Below, piece by piece: positions 11,801 to 24,325 of a stretch of DNA of 64,000 nucleotides. The stretch covers positions 28,693,501 through 28,757,500 of the forward strand of contig OX485805.1 in assembly GCA_950295325.1 (NCBI GenBank), read 5' to 3'. A model generated the notes under the pieces. That model searched no databases. It had not been told where the DNA came from and worked only from the letters and a program-made list of their open reading frames with translations. Positions within the stretch are counted from its first letter, which is position 1. Each line of letters opens with the position of its first letter. The DNA is from Polytrichum commune (Eukaryota; Streptophyta; Polytrichopsida; Polytrichales; Polytrichaceae). Both the position numbers and the translations under genes were made by a program.

Positions 11801-14439
11801 TTCAGTTACTTTACTTAATCGCACACCTATATTTGATTAGTGTGTGGTCATGTGACGATCAAAGAACAAACATCATAAAATTAGACACATGTTCAAAAGA
11901 GGTTGGACTACGTTTCAGATTCTGTTAACCGTAACTCCACACTCAGTTGTGAGGACCTATGTATACAGTTAAGAAATTAAGCAAATGTGCGCTTTCCGAT
12001 AAACTTAACGAAATCAGGGGAGGTCTAGGTTTCAGTCTGGATTGCGTTGACGCTTCATTGTAGACACAAGTTTCCCTTGTGTAATTCTAATTTGTAGAAG
12101 TTGCAGAACATGAATGATCAAGCAATATATGTCCAGCAGGTAGCGTGCTTTCTGGCTGGCTTACCTTTTGCACGTAAGAGCCAGGCATGAGGGCACGCAG
12201 AGACGCCAAGTGTTCGTTCATCTGCTTCCTGCGGTTGCGCTCCACAGCAATGTGAGTCATCCTTTGGCTTTCCACTTCATCCCCCTGCTTGGGCGCCCTC
12301 GTCCTCGTCCTCTTCCTCTTGGCCCTCTGCACAGTGCTATTCTGATGCATCGAATTAGTTAACCCTCCAGCCTCCATATGAGATTCGGAAGTCGACCTGG
12401 AGTGCCGAGACATCAGGATTTCGCCAACAGCATAATTGGGCACATGATGGTGACTAGGAGTGCTCATGCCCTCCTGCTGCAACTCCTGAACTGTTGCAGA
12501 TGTTGAGGCAGTACCGAAGGTGTCCATGTAATCGGTGCCACTGGAGAGGGCCTTGGTGAAGCCGGAGATAACACTGCAGGGAGAGTCGAGGCTAGCCTCA
12601 TTCATATTTTTGTGCTGAAAGATTTTCTTCTCAGCCGATGCTAACGCACCACATTGCACTGCAGGGGGGGTAACAATTTTGTGGGTGAATTTGGTGACTA
12701 ACTGGAGGTGGTGGTGGCCGGAGTCAGGCCGCTGCGATCCAGGACGTTGTGCAGGCAGGAAGGGTTTCAGAAACGCTTCATGGTAATGTTGCACTGGCGC
12801 CCGGAAGTTGTGAATAGCGCCAGCCGTGTGGCCATGCAGGAAGTCATGGTCTGCATTCGCACCCTTGTTCGACTCAAATCTATGGCCAGCATTACCACCT
12901 CCATAATGCTGGAGATACTCATCAAACTGTGGAGCACTTACGGCCACCTCCTCCTCCTGCTGGTGCTGCTGCTCCTCCTCCAGCATCTGCATATGTATGA
13001 GGGAATTAGAGCTACACGAATTTCGGCAGCTGTCAAGATTCGCCAGTTTCACTATGTAGAGATTTGGAAGTTTGTTCTCCTTGTCTAAGAGTACATATGA
13101 CACGGACAGAAGTGTATGATTTCTGCCAAAAATATAGCATGATTGCATTAAAAATTAGACCGACCGGGCGAGCAAGCATCATGTAAACTTGATCAATAGA
13201 AACATCTGGAGCACGGATTGATTCAGAGTTTTTAGAGATACACGAATTGCAGCTGTGAAGTGTCGCCAGTTTCCCTATGTAGGGATTTGGGAATGTTCTA
13301 ATTTCTCTCTCTAAGTACATACGACACGGACACAAGTGTATGATTTCTGCCACAATTATGGCATGCTGAATTGCAAACTTAGACCGACAGGGCGAGCGTC
13401 ATGTACACTTGAATGATGGAAACATGAACCATTGAATCACTAAACTGGTCGATGAGTCCAAAGAACCAGGTAGAGACTGAGTGGTTTAACAATGATAAAA
13501 CTGAGGGCCATAGGAGACTTCTGGTACTTTTGAGTGCCAGGACTGATAAGGAACACGGCACGAGTGTCAAGGATGTACTGGCGCGGTCGTCCACGAACTA
13601 CAGTAGGTACTTGGGGTAGGGTTGACACCTCCTCTTCAATCTGGTTCGATATTGCAGGTGCAGGCACTCACCGGATCACGGTGAGTACCCTAACACTCGA
13701 GAGCGTCTTGGCGTATGCGAAGGACCACCAACAGAGCGAAGCACAGGAACTTAGTAACTTTAACCTTCTCCAAGTTTTACATGTCCGACCTCAATTCTTT
13801 TTGCTTAAATTCTTTATTTCGGTCGATGAAATTGCTGAAGGTGGCGGGTTACTGTTGTAATTGTAATGCGCTCTTTGTGACCACGCATTATAGAAGGAAG
13901 AGGACTCTGCATCAGAATGTTAGTACAATATAGAATCACAGCAGGTGCATGTGTGCTCGTGCAGCAGGGCGGCGGCTTACCCTCGATGATGACAACCAAG
14001 CTTGTTGCAAAGGATCCATAGTCATACTCCCAGGAATTATGTGATTACTGTTGTCGATGGTGCAGAAAGATGATTCATGTCCCCCTCTTGACTGATCCGT
14101 GTCACTAACCTCTGAGAGGTCTTCGAGCATCGTCTTGCGATAGGGATGATTCTTAAACTCCTGCAAATTATACGAGTTGCCGGTGACGCCAAGTGCAGGG
14201 CCGGTTATACTGTCATGGCATACTAGGGCGGAGCATGATGAAGGGAACAGGAAGGTGGAGCATGCTTCCAGGTTGGTCGAGGCTGCAGTAACATTGTGGT
14301 CGAAGCTGGCTGAATATGCAACAGCCGGTTCGTGAGGGTTCCATATCCCTCTGGAACTCGCTCCACGACGTTGCTGCATCTCCACCTCTGGGTAGTCCAT
14401 TGTCAGCGGACTCTGAAGTAATTCTGTCACATTCTTCAT
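8886..14439 (-). CDS. SMF: FAMA/SMF-type stomatal bHLH transcription factor (subfamily Ia), complete
   Basis: Nuclear E-box-binding regulator expected to control stomatal guard-cell fate, usually as a heterodimer with an ICE/SCREAM bHLH. Five exons, all joined in phase 0: 14439-13981, 12986-12165, 11397-11176, 10091-9636 and 8972-8886, giving about 681 residues. The basic helix-loop-helix spans residues about 395-460: [20 protein letters not shown], then [16 protein letters not shown] with the H-x3-E-x3-R DNA-contact set, then [21 protein letters not shown] split by an intron exactly as in the family. The C-terminal ACT-like SMF domain (about 594-681) contains [16 protein letters not shown] and [15 protein letters not shown]. 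Arabidopsis FAMA has a retinoblastoma-binding LxCxE (LQCLE) at the end of helix 2; here the site reads LHCLQ. The start at 14439 is the first in-frame ATG of the exon; 14400 (MDYPEVEM) is the alternative, and an upstream exon cannot be excluded. The protein is longer than FAMA (414 aa), mainly in the N-terminal and pre-SMF linkers. Confidence 0.88.
9361..9600. repeat. dispersed repeat family A, copy 1 (in bHLH intron 4)
   Basis: The segment from gtccgaggag through catgttgacatctttcgg, a tatcaatatgaggtatattcc block and two accggtt blocks is shared, in the same orientation, with 29020-29235 and 32055-32275. It fills much of intron 4 of the bHLH gene and stops only about 35 bp from the exon 4 donor. 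No terminal inverted repeats were found. Confidence 0.65.
10223..10547. mobile_element. MITE-like element in bHLH intron 3
   Basis: The 17-bp ends are inverted repeats with one mismatch: CAATGTTGGACCGGTAT at 10223-10239 and ATACCAGTCCAACATTG at 10531-10547. The 325-bp interior has no coding potential and contains several internal (g)gtatcaaa motifs. The unit sits wholly inside intron 3 (11175-10092). No clear target-site duplication was identified, so superfamily assignment is open. A related but end-degraded sequence occurs at about 35660-35915. Confidence 0.6.
11527..11542. repeat. poly-C tract in bHLH intron 2
   Basis: A homopolymer of about 16 cytosines (poly-G on the coding strand) lies about 130 bp upstream of the exon 3 acceptor. 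Its length is likely to vary and to be error-prone in assemblies. Confidence 0.7.
13005..13430. repeat. tandem duplication (about 225 bp period) in bHLH intron 1
   Basis: The block 13005-13205 recurs at about 13231-13430. Shared landmarks include ttagagmtacacgaatt, cgccagtttc, tatgtag, gacacggaca, agtgtatgatttctgcca and gaccgac(c/a)gggcgagc, each offset 223-226 bp. Copies have diverged moderately. The first copy abuts the acceptor of exon 2 (12986). Confidence 0.75.
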
Positions 14440-16734
14440 CCAATGAGTAGTGAACACTTTGATAAAAACATCCGAGTGCAGAAACACGAAGAACAGTTCA
14501 TTCCTTCCGACCTCAATAGACTCACATACACATACGAGCTTGGTGTAGCATAATCCCAGGAGGACAAAAAATGTTGTCGCTGGAATTTCTGACAGTATGG
14601 ATCCCTGACAGTTCAATCTGTGAAAGAGATCCAGTCCGGCCCAACTCCGGTGGAGGAATGCAAGTAGTTAGTTTGTAGACTGTCCCCTGCTAGCAAGATC
14701 ACACTCATTGTGGTGCCTGCCCACCGAGGCTCTCTTGTAGTGTTTAAAGAAACAAAAACATTATTTTAGACGATTGAAACAAGGTATATTCCAATGTCAG
14801 AAAACATACAAGGCCACCGGGACCCGAAGGCTCACTTGTAGTCAAAATTGGGCTAAGATTGACACAAGATCTAAACATGTGTATCAGAGAATCTGTGCAC
14901 TCAGACTGTCTTGGAGCCCACTTAGTCCAGACCATTTTGGACGACTCTACCGAGATGGTTGGAACTTACCGATGTGTTGATGTATCTCCACAAAATGACA
15001 CCTGTGAGGAAAACTTCGCAGTTAGAGCTTCGAGGAGCGGCTGGGGTTTAGTTGACGACTGGCTCGTTGTGCGCAACGCAGTGACCGCGTGCTACATGTA
15101 GTATTCTGCACATTCATTCATCTTCCGTCAACAATCTGCAAGCAGATGTTCATTTCCAACAATTTATCGACATGTGGACACTGGACACCTCGCCGCTCTG
15201 GAAAAGTCCGTACTCTGTTCACATTGCCCTACCTACTTAGGTCGCCCTTTTCAAGTGGCTTGGTCTCCGGGTATTTTGGAATCTTGGATACATTATTGCC
15301 GGTAGTAGATACCCTTTTCAGGCAGACTCATCAACAGGGAAATAGAATATGTACGGCGTCAAAACACACTAATGTACATCCGGTATACACATTGTAGAGT
15401 TCTTCCAATACAATCAAGAGATATTGACACATTCATAATATGAACGAAAGCTAATAAGGTCGATCGGCCGTTGTAACAGTTATTGATCAATGTCAGTTAT
15501 GAGTGAAGCTCAACACGTTTATCCCAGAAACTTTTTACCAAGATGGGTCGATGAGCTAAGGTTTTTGTGAGATTGTCCGGCTAAATGAAATCTGATGCAA
15601 TTCCTGTAGAGCGTTTTACCTGCAAAACTAAGGTAGGCTGGTCGGTGACTTTCCGGCAATCTATAAGACTTTCCTTTAACTTATGAAGTTTCTAAAGAGG
15701 GCGTTGGCAACTGCTGCTGATGTGAAGCACATTATCAGGTGGGAACCTGTGCACCCTTGAGTACGAGTATCATTGTTGCCTATCCATAAAGACCTGTCGA
15801 TTACCCTTTTTGTTGTTGGTGAACAACTCTTTCCAGCATCAAACAGGGGCTTCATCAGACGGCCAACGAAAACAGTCTGGGAATCATTTGTCACCTATCT
15901 TCAATTATAGTCATAGGATTGGCATCTTACGACATGTCAGGAAGGGGCCAGGAATACATTCAGGATTCTCGAGGTTACAAATCATCGAGGTTTTCATACA
16001 AAGATACTCTCTCAAAGAATATCAGAAGCTTCAATGTGAACATGTGATTAGTGATTGAATTAGCATCACTATAATGAACTATTCCAACTAATTGCAAGCT
16101 CTAATGTACATGTTCCTGGGGGACATCCGCGCCAATGTGTCAGATTTTATTTACATTTAGTTGAAACGAAATCAGATCGATTAATCTCCTAAGCGACATG
16201 GCTGGGGATTTAATTTGGAGGCATCTTTCGCTATCGCTGCAGGCGAAAGTCGAAGAATAACGAAGTAGAACTGGATCCAATGTAGAGTTGAGCTGAACTG
16301 AGTGGCTAGTGCTTTGCAGATGGAGATTTTATTCCGAAATGAAGGATAATGGAATAAAGAGTTCCGGGCGTCACTGGACAATATATATGCATATTGCAGG
16401 ATACTTGCAAGTCGCTGTTGCCAATCTTGGGCGCAGTGACCATGCATTATATGTCGTATGCAGGACCCGGTCCCTGGACGTTTCTCTAGAGGATCTTGTC
16501 ACTGGAGTCCCCACAAAATGGTCTCAAAGGCCAAGATGCAGCGATCATCAGTAGGAGTACAATTTTGTTGGTAATTTCAAGCTAGGTGCTGCACTGCATA
16601 GCCGGTGCAGATTCCAAGGTGACAGAATCTGGTGGGTGATGATTGAGAAGGACCAGCTTCACCGTTAGGAGAGCTGGCCCATGGAAAGCTGGAAGACAGA
16701 CTTATTCAAAGTTCCTCTACTTTTTCAGTCGGTG

Positions 16735-16772
<38 letters not shown>

Positions 16773-18170
16773 CCATGTGTCTTTTTTCCTTCGTGAGGGC
16801 CCCCCCGCCCCGGAGCAGATAAGCTGGAGGACCTCAGCTATTGTCATGTGGAGACTACATGGGGACAGAGAGGGACCTGCTTATGCAAGCAATGTTCCTA
16901 GTGCTCTGGACATAGACACGGATGCTTAATTACACCAGGGAGCCACTGAGCCTAATTCTACTCACCTCATATCCAATCGCTTTTCTGGCATAGTTGGGTT
17001 CAGCCCAAAGCCCTTTGCAGGCTTGCTAAGAGATTGTTGTTAGCGCTCTGCTGTTGCAGAATGCAGTTCCTGGATAAGGTCCTGCAGCAGACTAACTTTC
17101 GTTAATCGGAGCCTCTAATTTGAGCTCAATTGGAGCTGCCTCTAGTTGGAGCAGGCTAATTCTCCCAGTCATGATGATCCACCTTGTGATGAACAGCATG
17201 GCAGTGCAAATTGCTCAAGTAACCTGCACTTTCCGAAAACACAGAAAGTTGAGACTCGGATGTCAGAATTGGTCAAGATTGACGCAAAAAGCTCATGTTT
17301 AACTCTCACTCTAATCTCTCACTCACTCCGCTCCGGGTCTAAGTAAGTAACCACTTCAATAAAACACTGCTAATAGACCTCTGAATGCAGGGATTGCTAA
17401 GCTTGTGCAGCGGTTCTAAAACAAGGTTAAACTTATAAACCTTGGCATAACAGCCACCCTCTGCCCTAACCTGCCTACGTTCCAGGATTGACCTTTCTAA
17501 CCTCTGCCTATCCGGACTAGTGTGCACAACCGGGCATCCCCTTCCAAATATTCACTACGTTGAAATACAGCAATCAGTTGGTATCGATGGCCGAAGAAGC
17601 ACAAACCACATAGCTAATACATATTGATCACATAGAGGATCAGAAACAGCGAAGTGCGGCTAACACCCAAATGAGAACGTCAGCATTGCATGTGAGCATG
17701 CTCGAAGCTTCCGTATTGTATGAACCTTCAAATTATTCTTTGACACCGCTAGTCACCTTCATTCTAAACGACACACAGTCACACACTGTAATCAGGAGAA
17801 GGTGAGGGGGCTAGTTCACGTGGACGAAGCAAGGGGGCTAGCTAGTCTAGCTCTCAGCAACAACGAGGACCGGAGTAGTCCCAACCTGCGATGCAATTAA
17901 TCAGCCCGACTGCATGAGTACAATCTACCATCACTACACACAAGGAGGCAGACACAAGCTGATTTCAGGTTAGCAAACCGGCCAACGATGATGACCATTC
18001 CACCAGCTTACAGCCCCCAAGTAAGCAACTACCTGCATTACGAGAGCACAGTTTGCTGATACTGAGGCCGCGAGCAGGAGGTGACGAGGGAATCAGGAAC
18101 GGCAATGGCTAAAGATGGCAGGCGTGATGAGGTGGGTTGACATTAAATCAACAGGCTCAGCTGATCATCT
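14440..18170. other. upstream flank of the bHLH gene; no supportable gene
   Basis: This 3.7 kb contains the presumed promoter of the bHLH gene at its left end. Only short unrelated frames occur. I cannot single out a TATA box or a defined regulatory element, and no transposon ends were recognised. Confidence 0.45.
16739..16768. repeat. (GA)n microsatellite
   Basis: An uninterrupted GA run of about fifteen units. Confidence 0.9.
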
Positions 18171-18178
18171 GGTTTAAG

Positions 18179-18393
18179 TTAGCTAGAGACATATTGCAGC
18201 AAAGCAGAGCAGAGCAGAGCAGGGCGAGCCTGAGGCGATGGGGATTCCTTTACTTCCTCAGTGAGTGAGTCGTCAGCTGATCTGCTGGTCACCGCCTGGA
18301 CTGGTGTGTAGGTGAGCGAGGTAGACCTGGCGCTGGCGATGGCGCTGGCCTCCTCGTCGCGGGGGTCACGTCCACGGTCTGCCCTTCTTGTCC
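18179..18393 (-). other. short GC-rich open frame, possible terminal exon
   Basis: A minus-strand frame of about 70 codons runs between a TAG at 18394-18396 and a TAA at 18179-18181. Its codons are GC-rich, unlike the surrounding DNA, and the middle reads DPRDEEASAIASARSTSLTY, giving plausible protein composition. No domain is recognised and there is no ATG. It lies immediately left of the 308-bp array. It may be a remnant exon of the sequence from which the array arose, or chance. Confidence 0.18.
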
Positions 18394-18469
18394 ACTAGCA
18401 CGTTGACATACCTTTGGAGATTTGTCCCTCCCCTGCCGTTGCGCCCATGTGGACCGCCTTGCCTCTGCA

Positions 18470-20010
18470 GCACCAAGGCAAGCCTAGCACTGCGGGTAGA
18501 GGCGCTAACACCATCGCTGAGCATAAATACTGTTGTTATTATGTTCTATGGTTTTTATTTGAAGACGAAAAGAATCGATTCGCATTTGCTGTTGACAGGG
18601 AATTCCAGCGCACCAAGATATGTGTTATTTGAGTTTCGTATGAAGAAATTATACAAAGTTCAGAGTTTGGTGGTAGATGACCCGAACCTAATATGTGAAA
18701 CTAAGATATATGGCAACTTGATGTTTAGGTGGTGCATCCATGTGTTCAGCTTTGGCTTTGTAGCACCAATGCAAGCCTAGCCACACAGGCAGAAGCACTG
18801 GGGGTAGAGGCACTAACACCATCGCTAAGCATAAATATTGTTGTTATTATAATATGAGGTTTTTATTTGAAGACGAAAATAATTGATTCGCATTTTTTGT
18901 TGACAGGGGATTCCAACGCACCAAGATATGTTTTATTTGAGTTTCGTATGAAGAAATTATACAAAGTTCAGAGTTTGTTGGTAGATGACCCGAACCTAAT
19001 ATGTGAAACTAAGATATATGGCAACTTGATGTTTAGGTGGTGCATCCATGTGTTCAGCTTTGGCTTTGTAGCACCAATGCAAGCCTAGCCACACAGGCAG
19101 AAGCACTGGGGGTAGAGGCACTAACACCATCGCTAAGCATAAATATTGTTGTTATTATAATATGAGGTTTTTATTTGAAGACGAAAATAATTGATTCGCA
19201 TTTTTTGTTGACAGGGGATTCCAACGCACCAAGATATGTTTTATTTGAGTTTCGTATGAAGAAATTATACAAAGTTCAGAGTTTGTTGGTAGATGACCCG
19301 AACCTAATATGTGAAACTAAGATATATGGCAACTTGATGTTTAGGTGGTGCATCCATGTGTTCCGCTCTGGCTTTGTAGCACCAATGCAAGCCTAGCCAC
19401 ACAGGCAGGAGCACTGGGGGTAGAGGCACTAACACCATCGCTGAGCATAAATATTGTTGTTATTATGTTCTTAGGTTTTTATTTGAAGACGAAAAGAATT
19501 GATTCGCATTTGTTGTTGACAGGGGATTCCAACGCATCAAGATATGTTTTATTTGAGTTTCGTATGAAAAAATTATACAAAGTTCAGAGTTTGTTGGTAG
19601 ATGACCCGAACCTAATATGTGAAACTAAGATATATGGCAACTTGATGTTTAGGTGGTGCATCCATGTGTTCCGCTCTGGCTTTGTAGCACCAATGCAAGC
19701 CTAGCCACACAGGCAGGAGCACTGGGGGTAGAGGCACTAACACCATCGCTGAGCATAAATACTGTTGTTATTATGTTCTTAAGTTTTTATTTGAAGACGA
19801 AAAGAATCAATTCGCATTTGCTGTTGACAAGGGATTCCAACACACCAAGATATGTGTTATTTGGGTTTCGTATGAAGAAATTATACAAAGTTCAGAGTTT
19901 GTTGGTAGATGACCCGAACCTAATATGTGAAACTAAGATATATGGCAACTTGATGTTAAGGTGGTGCATCCATGTGGTTCACTCTAGCTCTACAACATCA
20001 TTGCAAGTGT
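18470..20010. repeat. 308-bp tandem repeat array (five good copies)
   Basis: The junction caagcctagc marks copies starting at about 18478, 18771, 19079, 19387 and 19695. Spacing is 308 bp except for the first, which is about 293 bp and lacks the cacaggcag block. Copies 2 and 3 (18771-19386) are almost identical. Each copy carries the same plus-strand frame of about 70 codons, including PRYVLFEFRMKKLYKVQSLL and DDPNLICETKIYGNLMFRWC, ending at the TAG of the junction. No known protein is recognised, and with a unit length not divisible by three the frame does not run through the array. Best read as a local satellite. Confidence 0.9.
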
Positions 20011-20880
20011 AGGCACCCCATTCCCACCCCCACCCCCATCCCCAGCCCCATCCCAACGAGGCAGGTATGGTGTTGAGATAGAGGTGCTAAAACTATCAAT
20101 GAGCACATCAATTTTATTCTTAAAATATTCTTAAAAGTGTTTCAAGTGATTTTTATTAGCAGTTGAGAGGGGATTCCAACGCACCAAAGTATTTGTTATT
20201 TGAATTTTGAATGAAAATTTTTTGCAGGTTCTAAGTTTTATTGATACATTCAAACCCAATTTCACCAACTTGAATATTAACTAATAGGCAACCTAATATA
20301 AAGGTGGTGCACCCATATGGTATGACTTTGCAGCACCAATGCGAGCCTAGACACCAAAATATGTCTTATTTAAATGTGGTATGAAGAAGTTATATGGGTT
20401 CAAAGATTTATTAGTAGATTCAGAGCCAAAACCAAAACTAATACATCAACCCAATGTTCAGTGCACCCATGTGGTCTCCATATGATCCATCTCTGAGCAC
20501 CAAGTCTATACACCCACCCCACTCCACTCTGAGAGAAGCACTGAGGTAGAGTTCACAAAACCATCATTGAACATCGATATTAATAACTATTAATTTTTTA
20601 AAGAGTGATTCTCATAATTTAGCAGTTGACAAGAGACTTCAATGCACCAAAGCATGTTTTATTTGAATTTTGTATGAAAAAGTTACAAGGGTACAAAGTT
20701 TTATTGGTAGACATTTGACCCAAAACCAACGTAAACCCAACATAGTAGCTCGATATCAAGGTGATGGACAATTTCATAATCAATAAGTATCTATAATTGT
20801 GCAAGATTTTAAGTGTTGGTTTTGGATGGGGTGTTAGTCTTAGCAATACATGTGCTCTACCTTACATCATCGCACTCTAA
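20011..20880. repeat. decayed continuation of the 308-bp array
   Basis: Fragments of the same unit recur with many substitutions and gaps: ggggattccaacgcaccaa at 20168, gcgagcctagacacc at 20340, ttgacaagagacttcaatgcac at about 20625, and gtatgaaaaagttac at about 20670. Divergence rises with distance from the homogeneous core, as expected when the core is amplified and the edge is left to decay. Confidence 0.65.
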
Positions 20881-23800
20881 GAGCCATGTCACACATATTA
20901 GATGATAGGGGAACCAAATCCTAAGAAACACTATCAAGTTAGTCAAGGGCCACGCCGCACATATTAACTTGAGCTACCAAACCCTTGGCCAAAAACACTA
21001 TTAAGATTAGTTAACCCTATCAAAACACCTTTTCTTCCTAAAGGGCATCCGAAACTTTGCATATTACAAGAGGTCAAGGAATAGGGCTAAGGCCTACTTG
21101 GTCCCACCTTTGCCTTTTTCCTTCTCCGGGCCCTCTCCTTTTATCAGAGACTCTTATACTTATCTTGTCCCCCTTCATTAGATTAATATTTGGGAGTTAA
21201 CCAAGAGTATGAGGTGGATGTCCACTTAACTAAAGGTGCATGAAGGGTCCTTCAAGCAATAGCTCCAAATGTCAAACATGTTGAGATTTGCTTCTTCTAC
21301 TTTGCTGACTTAAGAAAATTCAACCCCTGAATACACTATTTCTTATCTTTGGTGTGCTAGGCCTTCAAAGTAATTTTTCACATAACCAATAGGGAACCCA
21401 ATCTGTCCACATAGTTATAAGCAAAAATATTCTTTGAAAACCAATGCTTGAGTGTCACATACCCCACCCCATTTAAGTTGAAGTACTCATTCTAACTTAG
21501 AGAAGTCTAGTGTAGCTTTGGATCGGTAGCTCATATGTGCAACATAGCCTTTAAAGTGTGTAAGTCTCGAAAACACCATCTATACTAAAGTGATTGGATT
21601 CTTCTAAAATGTAGCATTTCTCTTCATTTGAAGTGACATTGAAATTGCTTGGCCATGTTAAAATCATCTCATATTTAAGTAAAATTGGACTAAGTTCAAA
21701 TCCAAAACTGAACATGCTAAGTTTTATCATAGGAGCTTACGATAGGATTATGTGGTAAGATCTTTCAATAGAATATGCATAGTTGATTATGATAATATTA
21801 TAGCACTTGTTTTGAGTGTATTTTCATTATTCAACATTAATATTTAACCATCATATCTTAATGCATCAATTTTGTACCATGCTCCTGGCCCAAAAGTTGT
21901 CATGCATCTCCAAATCATCATCAACCCACCACCATGTTTCACAGTCCAAAGGACATGTTGAGGTCCAACGCATGCACGTACTATGGAACCAAGGCTACAT
22001 AATGCAGAAGAAATCTCGTGACATTCTCAACTACGCAATGCACACAAAGACGTCAATGTTGGAAAATTGGCGGCAAACAAAAGTGATTACTATAACCCTA
22101 ACTACTAAAAACATTCCTTATTTTAGAAACCTTAAACCCTTCTCAATTTTTGGTTTCACATTTATGCAATTAAGTACTTAGACTCTTGCGTTGATCACTT
22201 CATCACTTTATTTTCTGATCCGAATCAGCTGACAATGGGAGCCGAAGTTGAGATTGTGTACAACGTACTCAGTTTTGTTCGTAACTGCTTATACATTGTA
22301 TTCTCCTCAGAATTTGTTTCTCTTCGCAAGAAAAACAGTTCCCCCCTTCTACTCCTCCTAGTAAACAGATGCAAACTCTCTTATTTTATCGGTCACAGTT
22401 GCCTCAACCTTTATTTTTCATGTGACTGCTTGCTTTTCCCAGCCTCCAGGCACATTTCAATTACATCCGACTCTACATCTGATAGAATACAGGTGTTTTT
22501 TTAGACGCCGAGCTCTCAACAGATGGCATAATGCCATTAAATGCAAGGTGCATATCTGTGACTTTAAAACTACACAGGTGTATTGGACCAACTCTCTGTA
22601 CTCCAAAGTCCAGGGTCCAGTTGGTGAAAAGGAGTAACTTATTAACTTGGTGCAGATGACTCTTTTTCACAAAGCTTCAAGTAGCTCATGCAATGTTTAA
22701 ATAGTACGATCGGCAGTTGCAAGGTCACATAGACTGGAATTTGTCACAGAACTGTCAGGATTGTTCGTAGAGTCCATGCTTGCTTTTTAGGTGGAGTTGA
22801 GGTAATGTGGTGATGCATGGCTTTGCAAACGTCGTACGCCCAAGTGTAAAATTTGGATCCACATCCAGCATGTGTGTTTTGTGGGATATGGAACATCGAT
22901 CCTTTGTAATTTGTCCACGTGCAGTTCCCCAGTTCAACTTTGTACTCCTTGCACTAGAATTGGATTTGGGCTGCAAAAGTCAGAAGTTGAGGTAGAAGTG
23001 AAGATTTCGTATAAGCCTTCCTATTTATGAAAAATATGGAGCTACTTGAAACTTTTGTTGTTATTCTGAGCACATATATATGGGAGCAATCTCATCATGG
23101 GCCACGGCACAAGTCTTTCTGGTGGACTCATTCTTGACTACAACTTACAAGCCTTCTATTAATCACTTGAATATTTATTTTTATGTTTATATTTAACCCT
23201 TAAGTGCCCTAAGAGGTCATATCTTGGAGGGTTATGGACCTCCCATTGCATGAAGTGCTCTTACTTGTTCTAGAGGGGATGAACTCTAGAACAAGTTGTT
23301 TACAATTTATAACTGAGTTATATTGGTTTGTCAACATCACCTTCAGTTTTTGCCCATGGCAAGCGTCTCTATCAAGATTGCCCGAGTGGTCTTGCAACGC
23401 TAGAAAAAAGTGTGGTGGGCAAAATGCCATCTCTAGCTTGGGTAAATATCTCAATACTTCAACCACCCCACCTGAAGTCAATGCACATGTCCAACTCCAA
23501 AATCCCGTGGAATGTCAAAGCTCTTCTATGCTTCACTTAGCTTATCATATTTAGGTTTCATCTCATACCCTAAGCTTCATGGGGTTGCCTAATAGCTCCA
23601 CAGTGTACACCCCAAACAATTATACCTCTCTCAGTGTGAGAACCTTATGCCATTATATGAACTGTGATAATGGAATAAAGTGGCACATCTTTCTACATTC
23701 AAAAAAAGAAAAAAAATGTTGCATTGCAATGACCATCCACGAAATTCCATCCAAAGATTAAATTTGGAGATTCAAATCTTGTGTTTAGCTTCTGTGATAT

Positions 23801-24290
23801 TTTATTGTGGGCGATGGATAGAAACCCTCATCCACCCCATCACCCAAGTCCCAACTTAATCATGCTCTTGCGATCCGGTATAAGTTCCAAATGAGTTGAG
23901 ACTCGTCCGATAAATGAGCAATGAAGTTGACTACGCGATTCAAATACTTTACGTAAACACGGAGTATGATCTTTAACCATATTAAGGCACGGATTGCTTT
24001 GGACTTCCAGAGAGCAACTCAAGAAGAGCGACCATATAATATACTCATAACATACCTTCGTTATTAGGTTTCCTTCTCACCCTCACCAACCCTCGGAACT
24101 TTAGAATTTAGAACACCGTGTGTAGGGAAAGCCCAAACCTACTCTCTACAGTTGCGTACATGTCTTAGTACTCAATCGAACCATTTAAGGGACGACACGT
24201 GAAGGTTATCTCCAAAGTCCAAAGGCCCGGCTGAGAGACTTCGGAAGTGAAAGGGTCCATAATTAAGAAGGTAGAGTATGAGTGACCTGT
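20881..24290. other. intergenic DNA without a supportable gene
   Basis: Several short frames are present, none with recognisable domains, plausible splice structure or repeat copies. I see no RNA gene or mobile-element end. Confidence 0.4.
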
Positions 24291-24291
24291 A

Positions 24292-24325
<34 letters not shown>
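24291..24325. repeat. (ATT)n microsatellite
   Basis: About eleven ATT units in a row; on the opposite strand they give a poly-asparagine run in a short spurious frame. Confidence 0.9.

Noticed and set aside
12087..13148. 353-residue bHLH protein as a complete gene
   Set aside because: Both ends run into introns: the true exon is 12986-12165, and the second half of the HLH lies in the next exon.
13936..14616. Longer first exon of the bHLH gene starting at 14616
   Set aside because: The apparent start is TTG, and the extra residues are hydrophobic and unlike the family; the first ATG is at 14439.
18388..20012. Six small plus-strand proteins of 70-130 residues
   Set aside because: They are the same frame repeated in each tandem unit; no family resemblance or gene structure.
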